IMG/VR virus record: IMGVR_UViG_3300043410_000565
Location: 28,236 to 92,235 of that record
From: a virus
Reading direction: 5' to 3' (one strand)
Length of the DNA stretch: 64,000 nt
Positions 20,029-28,255 of the stretch are shown here, piece after piece. Position 1 is the stretch's first letter; every line of letters begins with the position of its first letter. The position numbers and the translations under genes are program-made. The notes under the pieces are model-generated. The model worked only from the letters and a program-made list of their open reading frames with translations. It was not told the DNA's origin and ran no database searches.

Positions 20029-20547
20029 ATGCGTAAAGCAAAATTAATACTACTTGGTTCATTCATTGCAATCTGCTCCATCATTGGGTTAGGTTCTACG
20101 ATTGAACAAAACAAAATAATGGAGATTGCTTATAGCGATCTAACAAAAGATGCCAAAAAGCAAGTAGACTGCTTGGCTGAAAATATCTACCACGAAGCTG
20201 GTTATGAATCTGAAACGGGTAAACAAGCTGTTGCTCTGGTTACTCTAAACAGAACCCAAGATGAACGTTTTCCTTCGCAAATTTGCGAGGTAGTAAAACA
20301 AAAGACACAAGGTACATGTCAGTTCAGCTGGTTCTGTATGCCTGTTAAATTAAACAGGAACACTGATGCGTATAAACAGTCACTAGAAGTTGCGCTGTTT
20401 GTATATGCTAACTATGAGAAGTTAAAAGATGTCACACATGGTGCTCTTTACTATCATGCCGACTACGTCAACCCTCGTTGGCGCAATGTTGAAAAGACAA
20501 CCGTTATTGGTCGTCACATTTTTTATAAGGAAAAACTGAAATTATGA
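20029..20547 (+). CDS. SleB-type cell-wall hydrolase with signal anchor
   Basis: A 172-residue protein. Residues 1-26 (RKAKLILLGSFIAICSIIGLG) form an N-terminal hydrophobic signal or anchor. The catalytic domain shows CLAENIYHEAGYESETGKQAVALVTLNR in pieces, CEVVKQ, QFSW, then GALYYHADYVNPRW, the conserved blocks of the hydrolase_2/SleB family, with the glutamate of the YHEA motif as the likely catalytic acid. It probably degrades peptidoglycan from the periplasmic side and could be the endolysin (signal-anchor type) or an accessory lysis enzyme. GGAG precedes the start, and the gene is coupled to the ClpP gene. Confidence 0.82.
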   Translation: MRKAKLILLGSFIAICSIIGLGSTIEQNKIMEIAYSDLTKDAKKQVDCLAENIYHEAGYESETGKQAVALVTLNRTQDERFPSQICEVVKQKTQGTCQFSWFCMPVKLNRNTDAYKQSLEVALFVYANYEKLKDVTHGALYYHADYVNPRWRNVEKTTVIGRHIFYKEKLKL

Positions 20548-21104
20548 TGAATAAATTAAATCTACAATTAACTGATGGTGGTGATTCGAAGCATTCGTTT
20601 TTCCTCATGATGGAAGAAGTTAGCCTCCCGACTGTTAAGTCTGCAGTTGAATGGATTCTTGAAGCTAACTTTACCGAAGAACGACCAGAGATGCTTAACC
20701 TCATCATCACTTCTCCAGGAGGTGACTTGAATGCAGCGTTTGCATTGATTGACGTTATGCGTGGATCAGCTATTCCAGTTCGTACCATTGGGCTTGGACA
20801 AATCGCTTCTGCTGGTCTAATGATTTTCATTGCTGGTGAAAAGGGACAACGTATCTTGACGCCAAATACTTCAATTCTATCTCACCAATATTCATGGGGT
20901 GCTATTGGTAAAGAGCATGAATTGTTTGCTCAAATTAAAGAGTTTGACCTCACTACTAAAAAGGTTATTGACCACTACAAGAAATGTACTGGTCTTGCGG
21001 ATAAGAAGATTCGCGAAGTTCTATTACCACCACAAGACGTTTGGTTATCCCCAGTTGAAGCCAAAAAACTTGGTTTGTGTGACGATGTTAAGGATCTAAA
21101 ATGA
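20544..21104 (+). CDS. clpP: ClpP-like serine protease
   Basis: A 186-residue member of the ClpP/crotonase-fold proteases. SPGG at 57-60 forms the oxyanion region, the nucleophile S89 lies in GQIASAGLMIF, H114 in ILSHQYSWG and D165 in PPQDVWLSPVEAKKLGL. All three catalytic residues are present. ClpP chambers normally work with an unfoldase such as ClpX or ClpA; no partner is seen here, so the host unfoldase may be used. T4-like cyanophages also carry clpP. Its closeness to the phage tmRNA (1.4 kb) invites the idea of controlled degradation of tagged proteins. Confidence 0.88.
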   Translation: MMNKLNLQLTDGGDSKHSFFLMMEEVSLPTVKSAVEWILEANFTEERPEMLNLIITSPGGDLNAAFALIDVMRGSAIPVRTIGLGQIASAGLMIFIAGEKGQRILTPNTSILSHQYSWGAIGKEHELFAQIKEFDLTTKKVIDHYKKCTGLADKKIREVLLPPQDVWLSPVEAKKLGLCDDVKDLK

Positions 21105-21313
21105 AAACTGATTACATTGCAACCCTAGTCGCTATTACTATTTGCGTCATCTCTGGGATCTCAGCTGCTGTATGGCATCAAGATAAAGAACTAGAAGCCA
21201 TGAAATCTAACATTGAGTCTGCCATTGTAAAAGGTATTGACCCAATTGCTGTGAAATGTGCATACGGGAAGGCTGATTCCGTGTGTATCGTTTATGCTGC
21301 TAATAAAAAATAA
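21101..21313 (+). CDS. Small membrane-anchored protein
   Basis: A 70-residue protein with one N-terminal membrane segment (residues 5-24, YIATLVAITICVISGISAAV) and a soluble tail with two cysteines (KCAYGKADSVC) that could form a periplasmic disulphide. It overlaps clpP by four bases. A similar small protein is found in cyanophages. Its place after a wall hydrolase suggests a lysis-related role, but this is not shown. Confidence 0.6.
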   Translation: MKTDYIATLVAITICVISGISAAVWHQDKELEAMKSNIESAIVKGIDPIAVKCAYGKADSVCIVYAANKK

Positions 21314-21314
21314 C

Positions 21315-21343
21315 TTGACTTACAAACAAATTTGAGGTATAAT
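21315..21343 (+). promoter_or_regulatory. Sigma70-type promoter giving a leaderless message
   Basis: TTGACT (21315-21320), 17 bases, TATAAT (21338-21343), then TATAGT and ATG at 21350, the same TATAATTATAGTATGA string as at 16545. The spacer begins TACAAAC instead of TTAATTC. Confidence 0.78.
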
Positions 21344-21349
21344 TATAGT

Positions 21350-21568
21350 ATGAAAACAAAAAGTGAACTTCTAACGGAACGCGAAACCCTTTATATTGAG
21401 AAGATGAAACTTGATAGATTCTTCTCTTTATTTTTGGATAAGTTTGGAGACTCGATGGATCCCAAGTCTCCAAACACAAAGGTTTGGACATTATACAAAA
21501 CCAAACTTAACGACTATGAAAAGGTTTCGCAGTCTATTAAACGATTAGATTATTGGATTTCAAAATAA
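21350..21568 (+). CDS. Hypothetical helical protein
   Basis: A 72-residue charged, helical protein read from ATG 21350, six bases after the -10 box, so probably leaderless. The longer frame from 21332 would start within the promoter. TAATG joins it to the gp33-like gene. Function unknown. Confidence 0.6.
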   Translation: MKTKSELLTERETLYIEKMKLDRFFSLFLDKFGDSMDPKSPNTKVWTLYKTKLNDYEKVSQSIKRLDYWISK

Positions 21569-21783
21569 TGTTTAAAACCTCAAATGAATTCTCGTTGTTT
21601 ATTGAACAACAAGCAAAAGCAAACCGTATGACTCATATGGATGCAGTTCTGGAATATTGTAGAGTGAACTTTCTAGAACCTGAAGATGTTGCTAAGTTAA
21701 TCAACAAATCACTCAAAGACAAAATTGAAATGGATTTTCGGGATGTTAATATGCTCCCGAAGCAAGCACAGTTAGATATTTAA
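21568..21783 (+). CDS. 33: gp33-like late transcription co-activator
   Basis: A 71-residue protein (FKTSNEFSLFIEQQAKANRMTHMD..) whose pattern EYCRVNFLEPEDVAKLINKSLKDKIE and the C-terminal LPKQAQLDI resemble the small gp33 proteins of T4-like cyanophages. In T4, gp33 bridges RNA polymerase and the sliding clamp at late promoters. Placement just before gp59 and gp32 supports this. The match is by pattern only, so it stays moderate. Start in a TAATG overlap. Confidence 0.55.
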   Translation: MFKTSNEFSLFIEQQAKANRMTHMDAVLEYCRVNFLEPEDVAKLINKSLKDKIEMDFRDVNMLPKQAQLDI

Positions 21784-21784
21784 A

Positions 21785-22396
21785 ATGGATGGTTTTAAAG
21801 CATACAAGTATTACATGGCTGTAAAACTACACTTTACATCTAAGAAGTATAATGTGTTTGAAACTCGTGGTCATGTTAAAGGTACTCGCGATACATTCAA
21901 CTCGCGAAACGACAGATATATTTTTGAGAAATTGGCTCAGAAGTATCCATCCGATAAGGATATGATTCAGTTCTGTGTTTCCAACTTTGCATATGGTAAC
22001 GATACCGCAATTTATGGAAACGGTGAAGCTGATGAGTTATACTCAGAATGGCAGAAAAGAAAACAATCAATCAGTAAGATTTTTGTGGACGATTTAACAA
22101 ACATCATGAATATGTGCGATGTTCACAAATTCAACACTGATGGGATTTTCAAAGTTGTAGATGGAGATCTACCAGTATTGACTTCCATGTTTCTTTCAGG
22201 TAAAATATCTATTGAGACATTAAGAATAATTGATGACATTGACCCATTCTTAGATAAGTGGGAAAATGATTCAACAATTAAGATCGTTTTAGGTGACAAA
22301 CTTCTTCGTGTTGAGAAACTTAAAGGTTTCGTAAAATACGATAAAGAAAAACTCACTAAAATTTTCAATCACTTTAAACAAGAACTTTCTTTATAA
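21785..22396 (+). CDS. 59: gp59-like helicase loader
   Basis: A 203-residue protein opening AYKYYMAVKLHFTSKKYNVFETRG, then RNDRYIFEKLAQKYP and MIQFCVSNFAYGNDTAIY. These are the conserved N-terminal blocks of T4 gp59, which loads the gp41 helicase on gp32-coated DNA at forks. The length is close to T4 gp59 (217 residues). The neighbourhood gp33-gp59-gp32 is the conserved T4 order, which strengthens the call. Confidence 0.87.
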   Translation: MDGFKAYKYYMAVKLHFTSKKYNVFETRGHVKGTRDTFNSRNDRYIFEKLAQKYPSDKDMIQFCVSNFAYGNDTAIYGNGEADELYSEWQKRKQSISKIFVDDLTNIMNMCDVHKFNTDGIFKVVDGDLPVLTSMFLSGKISIETLRIIDDIDPFLDKWENDSTIKIVLGDKLLRVEKLKGFVKYDKEKLTKIFNHFKQELSL

Positions 22397-22400
22397 TATC

Positions 22401-22625
22401 ATGGGTAAGACCTACCATAAATCATCTAGTCGTTACGACGAAGAACCCTCAAGCCGTTCAGGGAAACATTCTAAACACTCAAATAATCGTAAAAGTGGTG
22501 GAATGAGAACGCTAAATAGTTACGTTGAAGAAGATATTAACTTTAACGACGAAGACCTCTTTGATGATGACTTCGGAGTTGAAGATGAGATTCAGATTCA
22601 GCATATACAAAACAATAAACCGTAA
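22401..22625 (+). CDS. Hypothetical disordered acidic protein
   Basis: A 74-residue protein with a serine-, lysine- and histidine-rich N-terminal half and a strongly acidic C-terminal half (EEDINFNDEDLFDDDFG). It looks intrinsically disordered. A short gene at this place between gp59 and gp32 is known in T4-like phages. It may interact with the replication proteins; unproven. Confidence 0.6.
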   Translation: MGKTYHKSSSRYDEEPSSRSGKHSKHSNNRKSGGMRTLNSYVEEDINFNDEDLFDDDFGVEDEIQIQHIQNNKP

Positions 22626-22651
22626 TACAATTACATACAAAGGAAAATACA

Positions 22652-23572
22652 ATGGATATTCAATCTCTACGCAAAATGCGCAATAACGACTTCGGTAGCA
22701 TTTCTAATGCTTTTGAGAAGATCGCAAACCCTCAATCAGAAACTAAGTCATACGCTGACGACCGCTTCTGGAAACTTGAAGGTGACAAAGCAGGCAACGG
22801 CACTGCTACTATTCGATTCCTACCAAAGACAGATGCAGATGAACTCCCATGGGTTCGTATCTTCAGCCATGGTTTCCAAGGACCAACTGGTAAATGGTAT
22901 ATCGAAAACTCCCTTACCACTCTCGGCGAACAAGACCCTGTTAGCGAACTCAATACCACTTTGTGGAACTCTGGAGTTGAAGCTAACAAGAAGATCGCGC
23001 AAAACCAAAAGCGTCGTCTGTCTTACATCGCAAACGTTCTAGTTGTTTCTGATCCGAAGCATCCAGAGAACGAAGGTAAGGTATTCTTGTTCAAGTTCGG
23101 TAAGAAGATCTTTGATAAAATCATGGATAAGGCTCGCCCAACTTTTGAAGACGAGAAGCCAGTCAACGTGTTTGACTTTGATCAAGGTGCTAACTTCAAA
23201 CTGCGCATGCGCAAGAAAGACGGCTTCACTAACTATGATGAGTCTGTTTTCAGCGACCCATCTTCAATTGGTGATGACGATGAAATCTTGCGTGTATTGA
23301 ATGCACGCTATGAACTTGCTGAGTTCACTAATCGTAAGAACTTCAAGTCTTATGATGAATTGAAGCGTAAGTTGGATGAGGTTCTTTCTGGTAATGGCTT
23401 CAACGCCAAGTCTGCAGCTGAAATGTCTGCTGATGAGCCAGCTTCTATGGCTGCACCAGAACCAGCGAAAGCTGCACCAGCGTTTACTCCAAAGGCATCT
23501 GCTAAACCAGCAATGGATGAAGATGATGAAGACGTAATGTCTTACTTTGAGAAGATCGCTAAAGAAGACTAA
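22652..23572 (+). CDS. 32: gp32-like single-stranded DNA-binding protein
   Basis: A 306-residue protein with the gp32 layout. The basic N terminus is MDIQSLRKMRNNDF. The core has ATIRFLPKTDADELPWVRIFSHGF, WYIENSLTT and NVLVVSDPKHPENEGKVFLFKFGKKIF. The alanine/proline linker is followed by the acidic C-terminal tail DEDDEDVMSYFEKIAKED that binds replication proteins. It coats single-stranded DNA during replication and repair. The zinc ligands of T4 gp32 are not obvious here, as in cyanophage versions. AAGG precedes the start and a strong terminator follows the stop. Confidence 0.93.
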   Translation: MDIQSLRKMRNNDFGSISNAFEKIANPQSETKSYADDRFWKLEGDKAGNGTATIRFLPKTDADELPWVRIFSHGFQGPTGKWYIENSLTTLGEQDPVSELNTTLWNSGVEANKKIAQNQKRRLSYIANVLVVSDPKHPENEGKVFLFKFGKKIFDKIMDKARPTFEDEKPVNVFDFDQGANFKLRMRKKDGFTNYDESVFSDPSSIGDDDEILRVLNARYELAEFTNRKNFKSYDELKRKLDEVLSGNGFNAKSAAEMSADEPASMAAPEPAKAAPAFTPKASAKPAMDEDDEDVMSYFEKIAKED

Positions 23573-23590
23573 TAAGTCTTAGGCAAAATA

Positions 23591-23615
23591 AAAGGGAGCG
23601 TTAAGCTCCCTTTTT
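23591..23615. terminator. Bidirectional terminator between convergent blocks
   Basis: A nine-base-pair stem, AAAGGGAGC (23591-23599) with GCTCCCTTT (23605-23613), a GTTAA loop, and T residues on the plus side and A residues on the other. It ends gp32 transcription and, in the other direction, the tape-measure operon. Confidence 0.88.
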
Positions 23616-23619
23616 CATT

Positions 23620-25533
23620 TTAGTATCTAGTGGCGAGATACTTAGAGAAACTAGATTCACTATTTCTAGCCTGTTGTTTAATAACGTTGGTTTGGTTATT
23701 GCTAGTTTGAATAGAAGTCTTAGGTGCATTAACAATATTGCTACCACCTTGAGTCTTAGCGTCAGCGTCAGCATTACCCTTTGATGCGCTATACACAGAA
23801 GCACCAGCCACCTGCATTGCTCCACCAGCAGCGGCAAACTTAGTTGCTTGTTCCCAAGGGAAGTCCTTCAAAGAAGCCATCGACTTTGGATCAACCTTAG
23901 AGAACCCAGCCATTGCGCCAGACATTCTCTCCATACCATCAGCTGCATCCTTAACACCTGAACCAGCATTACCAATTTTGATCAATTGATCAACTGGAGA
24001 ACCACCAGGAGTTACAGCGCCCAAGAAGCCACCAACTAGGTTTCCAAGACCACCAAGGGCTTGTCCAGCACCGAAAGCAGCGATAGCAGCACCTAAAGCA
24101 GCTACACCACCAGCGACTGCTAATAAGTTACCACCATCAATGGCAGCTAGTCTTTCCAAACCATCAGTGAAGTTCTTTAACCCATCACCCATGGCGTTCA
24201 TTGCTTCACCAATAACCCAAACAGAAGCACCTAAACCTGCTAAAGCAAGAGCACCAAGACCAAGCATTGGAGCAATGGAACCTGCCAATGCGCCAGCACC
24301 AATTAAAGCAGCAAGAGTGATACCAGCTTTAGCAAGCGTATCCCAATCGAGGTTTGAGAAATTATCTAGTGCCTTACCTAAACCCCAAACGACGCCAGTT
24401 AGTAATGCCATAACAGCGATACCTGCAACTGTCTTAGCTGAAGCAAAGGTCTTAATACCATCGGATAGACCACCAAGAATACCAGCGAAGATAGCACCAA
24501 TGCCTTGACCGATACCTTTACCAACTGCAGCCACACCTTGACCAAGTGAACTCATGGAATCGGAAAGACCAGATACAATACTACTTCCACCGCTTCTAGG
24601 TCTAGCAGATTTACCAGAATCTTCACCACCGCCAGCAGAAGAACCACCAACTTGAATCAATGATGAAGTGTTAGTCGCGATCTGTTGTAGTAAGTCAGTT
24701 TGCATACCAGTCAAACGAAGCATTTCTACTTGGTTTTCGTGAGCTGCTTGTTGTTCTGCCGCTAGGTCAGTTGTAGATTGCGAAACTTGACCTTTGTCTG
24801 AAGGTAATTGCGTCAACCCAGCGCTCTTATATGAAACGTTGCCACCCATAGAGTTTTTAGCATCTCTATCGGATGGGTTAACTTGATTCATTCGGTTATA
24901 GTTGTTCAGTGCAGCATTACGATTCTTCATCGCTGCGCTGTTGGCGATCTGGTCGTCAGTTGCCCCTAATTTCTTCAGACGGTCAACACCTTCCTGGGAT
25001 CTTAGTGCGCTTTCTTTATAACCACGCTGCTTCTGTGAGTCGGCTTTTAATTCTTTATCCGTTTTGGTAGAACCAAGAGCTTTCATTCTCTTAGTATAGT
25101 CAAGGTCTTCCATTTTATTACGGACGCCCTTGAACATACTAAATGGTCCAAGCATTGCTTTCTTGATAGTATTTGGGTCAAGCGCATCAGCTAAGTTGCG
25201 CTTCATGTCCTTAAACTTATCCCCTACAGACTTCCAGTCTTTGTTACCTTTTTGTAAGGCTTCAATCTGTTTATTCTGACTATCGCTGATTTTCTTTAAA
25301 AAGGCTGTTGAGTCTTTTTGTAATTCAAGTTGAGCTTGTTGAATCTTAATAGACATTAAGACTCTAGAGTCATTCTGATTAGATCTGTTATCATCAGAAC
25401 CAGCAGCCTGAATTTGTTGAAGGGCTTGGGACTGTTGATCTAAAACAGCCGAGATTTGACCAAGGGCATTATTGGCTTTACCCATGCCTCTTGCTATGGT
25501 TTTAATTGGTCCCTTACCACCTCTTTTTGGCAT
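23620..25533 (-). CDS. Tail tape-measure protein (gp29 position)
   Basis: A 637-residue protein. The N-terminal half is helical and glutamine- and lysine-rich, with coiled-coil potential. The central part (residues about 330-500) contains several long glycine/alanine-rich hydrophobic stretches (IGQGIGAIFAGILGG, TVAGIAVMALLTGVVWG, LAALIGAGALAGSIAPMLGLG). That pattern is typical of tape-measure proteins, which set tail length and pass through the membrane on infection. In T4 this job is done by gp29 (590 residues). It is the last gene of a minus-strand operon after the gp26-like gene, as in cyanophages. Confidence 0.78.
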   Translation of the reverse strand: MPKRGGKGPIKTIARGMGKANNALGQISAVLDQQSQALQQIQAAGSDDNRSNQNDSRVLMSIKIQQAQLELQKDSTAFLKKISDSQNKQIEALQKGNKDWKSVGDKFKDMKRNLADALDPNTIKKAMLGPFSMFKGVRNKMEDLDYTKRMKALGSTKTDKELKADSQKQRGYKESALRSQEGVDRLKKLGATDDQIANSAAMKNRNAALNNYNRMNQVNPSDRDAKNSMGGNVSYKSAGLTQLPSDKGQVSQSTTDLAAEQQAAHENQVEMLRLTGMQTDLLQQIATNTSSLIQVGGSSAGGGEDSGKSARPRSGGSSIVSGLSDSMSSLGQGVAAVGKGIGQGIGAIFAGILGGLSDGIKTFASAKTVAGIAVMALLTGVVWGLGKALDNFSNLDWDTLAKAGITLAALIGAGALAGSIAPMLGLGALALAGLGASVWVIGEAMNAMGDGLKNFTDGLERLAAIDGGNLLAVAGGVAALGAAIAAFGAGQALGGLGNLVGGFLGAVTPGGSPVDQLIKIGNAGSGVKDAADGMERMSGAMAGFSKVDPKSMASLKDFPWEQATKFAAAGGAMQVAGASVYSASKGNADADAKTQGGSNIVNAPKTSIQTSNNQTNVIKQQARNSESSFSKYLATRY

Positions 25534-25535
25534 TC

Positions 25536-25721
25536 TTATATCCTCTTCTTGGATTCAATCCGTTGTTTTTCTTCGTCAAGGTACTGAACTAGCATATGCA
25601 CATAAAGCTCTCGTTCAAATGGCAGCATATCTTCCAATTCTGCTAACGAATATTTATGATATTGCATAAGCGCAAAGTTCATACGATAATAGTTTTGCAG
25701 AGATTCATGCCCGAGAGCCAT
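25536..25721 (-). CDS. Small baseplate-hub locus protein
   Basis: A 61-residue protein (MALGHESLQNYYRMNFALMQYHKYSLAELEDMLPFERELYVHML in pieces) in a TAATG overlap with the gp26-like gene. It sits between that gene and the tape measure, where contractile phages often encode tail-assembly chaperones; the FERELY pattern is common in such short proteins of cyanophages. A chaperone or hub-assembly role is inferred from position only. Confidence 0.6.
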   Translation of the reverse strand: MALGHESLQNYYRMNFALMQYHKYSLAELEDMLPFERELYVHMLVQYLDEEKQRIESKKRI

Positions 25722-26437
25722 TAGAAAAAATTCTGTAGACCTTCCAATACCTTATGATGTTCTCTACCACAGATAGGGCACTTATATTCCACTTTAGTTG
25801 AGATCTTTGGCATAGTCTCAAAAAACTTTTGAATTTTAGCGAACTGTTCTGTTGTTAGGTTATTCAAGAACTGCAATAGTTCTTCTTTCTTAGTCTCATG
25901 AGCGTAATATACATCATCGCCGTCATAGATGCAGTCAATTAAGTCTGCCACTAAGTTAAATACTTCTTCAATACCACTAGCTTCCTGCAACAAATCAGTT
26001 GCGTCTAATGTTGGGTATTTCATGATGATACCAACGTTATTGAATAGTGGAATGTTATTTGTGTGTTCTTCTGGTTTAATAACCTTAATATCTTGAATAT
26101 TAATTGTTACCTTTGAACGAGCTTTTTCATTTTGTTCACCATGGTCTTCGTCGCAGTTGAACAATAGATCAATAGTTTCACCAACTGACTTACCACGGAT
26201 CTGTAAGAACATGTATTCAATATCAAACGTTGCCAGTTTATCAACGTCGATCTTATCTTGAATTACACTAGTGAATACGGTTTTCAACGTATCAACCATA
26301 ACTGTTGGGTCTTCAGATTGCTGAGCAATCAAAAGAGCCTTTTCTTCTTTTACAACGAAAGGTCTAAATTTAACACTCTTCCCAGTAGATGGAATGACCA
26401 TGTTAAATGTTGGTTGTGTATTCATCGGCAAAGCCAT
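25721..26437 (-). CDS. 26: gp26-like baseplate hub protein
   Basis: A 238-residue protein beginning PTFNMVIPSTGKSVKFRPFVVKEEKALLIAQQSED, then FDIEYMFLQIRGKSVGE, and ending with a zinc-site-like CPICGREHH. These match the T4_baseplate (gp26) family as found in cyanophages. It takes part in hub assembly, and in these phages may act like a tape-measure chaperone. The preceding and following genes (gp16 and tape measure) agree with this. Confidence 0.85.
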   Translation of the reverse strand: MALPMNTQPTFNMVIPSTGKSVKFRPFVVKEEKALLIAQQSEDPTVMVDTLKTVFTSVIQDKIDVDKLATFDIEYMFLQIRGKSVGETIDLLFNCDEDHGEQNEKARSKVTINIQDIKVIKPEEHTNNIPLFNNVGIIMKYPTLDATDLLQEASGIEEVFNLVADLIDCIYDGDDVYYAHETKKEELLQFLNNLTTEQFAKIQKFFETMPKISTKVEYKCPICGREHHKVLEGLQNFF

Positions 26438-26438
26438 A

Positions 26439-26855
26439 TTATTCTCCTGTCATTTTCTTAATCATTTTATTCAAATCAGCCGTACTGCCAACAAAGATAG
26501 CATTGTTAGTAGTAACTTCTTTCGTGGAACCCTTTGTAGGTTCTTCCAGTTTCTTTTTCTGTTGGTGAACATCCATCAACTGTTGGTTAATATCAGCAAG
26601 TTGTTTCATTAACCCACCAACAACTTCAAACGCACGTGGGTGTTCAGAAGATCTAGCAACCGATAAGGCTGTTTCTAAAGCAGCCTTACCTTGAGATAAT
26701 AATTCGCGCAAGTTATCTCTAGCGTGATCATAATCATCTTCTATTTTAGCGGAAGTGTGTTTAGGCTCTTCCGTCGGCGGCAGAACTTCAACTACTTCTT
26801 GCTCTTTTATAGGTTCAATATCAAATATCTTTGACAAAGACTCATCAGTATTCAT
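26439..26855 (-). CDS. 16: gp16-like small terminase subunit
   Basis: A 138-residue protein with DYDHARDNLRELLSQGKAALETALSVARSSEHPRAFEVVGGLMK in pieces, and the C-terminal TNNAIFVGSTADLNKMIKK. These are the signature blocks of T4-like gp16, the small terminase subunit that forms a ring on DNA and regulates the gp17 motor. ATG 26855 (TGGA about eight bases upstream) is preferred to a TTG at 26867. Confidence 0.87.
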   Translation of the reverse strand: MNTDESLSKIFDIEPIKEQEVVEVLPPTEEPKHTSAKIEDDYDHARDNLRELLSQGKAALETALSVARSSEHPRAFEVVGGLMKQLADINQQLMDVHQQKKKLEEPTKGSTKEVTTNNAIFVGSTADLNKMIKKMTGE

Positions 26856-26870
26856 ATACAAATCCAAAAA

Positions 26871-27587
26871 TTAAAAACGAATAGTGGGGATTCTACTTGT
26901 AAAATTAGAGAACCCACGTTGCGCGAATTGACCAACGGCACCAGTAAGGAAGTTACCAGCCTCACCAAGCCCTTTAAGATATTTCTGTTGGAAGCCAGAA
27001 AAATCATTAATGAAACCAGCAAGTCCACCAGCGCTCTTTTCTAACTTGGTGAAGTCATCTTGCGCGATTTCAGTGGCAGTCCAATACTTATATTGGAAAG
27101 TAACATCTAAACGCATAGTGTCGTTATTGTTCTGTGAATCTAGAGGTACAGGAGCGATAGTCTTAGGGTATGCTTCGTAGAGTGTGACTAGGTATGTAAC
27201 TTTGTCTTCCAAATCCTGAATACGGATAGTCATTGGAGTGACATAATCGTTATACCATCCGATTGTGCGGTTGCTTGGGTTTACGATATACTGAGACCAA
27301 TCGTCGAAGATAGACTTAACTGTCATTTTTCTATCAACGTGGAATGTCAATTGTACAGGGTCAAACATTCTATCATAAACCACTTCTCTACCTTCACCAA
27401 ATGATCTGTTAGTAACAGTGGCGAAGTTGATACCAGGTAACGATGCTTTTTCACAGAATAGAAGCATGCGTTTAGTTTGCGAAGGTACAGCTTTTGGTGG
27501 AGTAAAATCTACTGTGAAGCGGTTGGTACGAGCGATACCTTGCGTTTTAATTTCGGCGATAAAGTCTTTTTGTCTATTTTCAGCCAT
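26871..27587 (-). CDS. 54: Tail-tube-family protein, probably gp54 (tube initiator)
   Basis: A 238-residue protein with LLFCEKASLPGINFATVTNRSFGEGREVVYDRMF in pieces, then LTFHVDRKMTVKSIFDDW, YNDYVTPMTIRIQD and VTLYEAYPKTIAPVPLD. This is the tail-tube fold shared by T4 gp19, gp48 and gp54, and the version in cyanophages is usually called gp54, the protein from which the tail tube grows. Since gp48 is encoded at 28731, gp54 is the best fit. It could still be another paralogue of the tube family. Confidence 0.72.
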   Translation of the reverse strand: MAENRQKDFIAEIKTQGIARTNRFTVDFTPPKAVPSQTKRMLLFCEKASLPGINFATVTNRSFGEGREVVYDRMFDPVQLTFHVDRKMTVKSIFDDWSQYIVNPSNRTIGWYNDYVTPMTIRIQDLEDKVTYLVTLYEAYPKTIAPVPLDSQNNNDTMRLDVTFQYKYWTATEIAQDDFTKLEKSAGGLAGFINDFSGFQQKYLKGLGEAGNFLTGAVGQFAQRGFSNFTSRIPTIRF

Positions 27588-27588
27588 T

Positions 27589-28239
27589 TTATTTTCTCTT
27601 CTTTCCTTGATTCATTCTGTTAACATACTGACGAGATTTATCCCAAATTCTATCATCAGGCATCTTAACAAATTGTTCAACGGGTAATAACACAGCAGTT
27701 GCCCAGTCGTACGCACGGATTTCTCTGAACGTAGATCTTAACCCACCGAAGTTATAATTGTGGAATGCTGGGACTGCAGCTGCGAATTTTCTAACTCCCT
27801 TGATGGCTGCCCAACTATATTTGATACGAGTTGATTCATCCATCTTAGCGTTGGTCTTGTACTGCATCAAGTGGTAAAGCAAGTGCATTCTCATCTGATA
27901 TGGCAGATAGTGGAAGTTGATTCCACTGAATCCGCTAATAGAACGCTGATATAAAAGCGTACAAGGGAAACGGTCAAAATATGGGATAGAAGACTTGTAT
28001 AACGGGTCATAGATATACATGTACATTTTCCCAGGCATCAGCTTAGTTGTTAGCTGGGTTGGGTTACCCTTCAGTACTGTCCATGGGCTGTTAATTTGCT
28101 TCATAAGCAAAATCATCTGCTGTTCGTACCAAGCCTTTGATTTACGAAAGGCTGTTTTCAGGTCGTATTTGTTCTTCTCGAAGATATCGAGAGCAGCGAT
28201 CTGGGCAGCAGTGCGAGATTGTTTAATTGCAACGGGCAT
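27589..28239 (-). CDS. 2: Probable gp2-like DNA end protector
   Basis: A 216-residue basic protein with SPWTVLKGNPTQLTTKLMPGKMYMYIYDPLYKSSIPYFDRFPC in pieces and INFHYLPYQMRMHLLYHL. I associate these blocks with the protein annotated as gp2 (DNA end protection and head completion) in T4-like cyanophages. It lies beside gp4, which T4 also encodes next to gp2. The assignment rests on pattern memory and position, so it stays moderate. Confidence 0.5.
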   Translation of the reverse strand: MPVAIKQSRTAAQIAALDIFEKNKYDLKTAFRKSKAWYEQQMILLMKQINSPWTVLKGNPTQLTTKLMPGKMYMYIYDPLYKSSIPYFDRFPCTLLYQRSISGFSGINFHYLPYQMRMHLLYHLMQYKTNAKMDESTRIKYSWAAIKGVRKFAAAVPAFHNYNFGGLRSTFREIRAYDWATAVLLPVEQFVKMPDDRIWDKSRQYVNRMNQGKKRK

Positions 28240-28245
28240 AACTAC

Positions 28246-28252
28246 TATTTAG
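28246..28252 (-). promoter_or_regulatory. Late-promoter-like CTAAATA, minus strand
   Basis: The minus strand reads CCTAAATAG six bases before the start codon of the gene ending upstream at 28239. It overlaps the end of the gp4 gene and could start late transcription of the packaging and tail genes. Confidence 0.4.
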
Positions 28253-28255
28253 GTG

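Noticed and set aside
23620-23837. Minus-strand frame within the tape-measure gene end
   Set aside because: It is an alternate frame of the tape-measure gene and has low-complexity composition.
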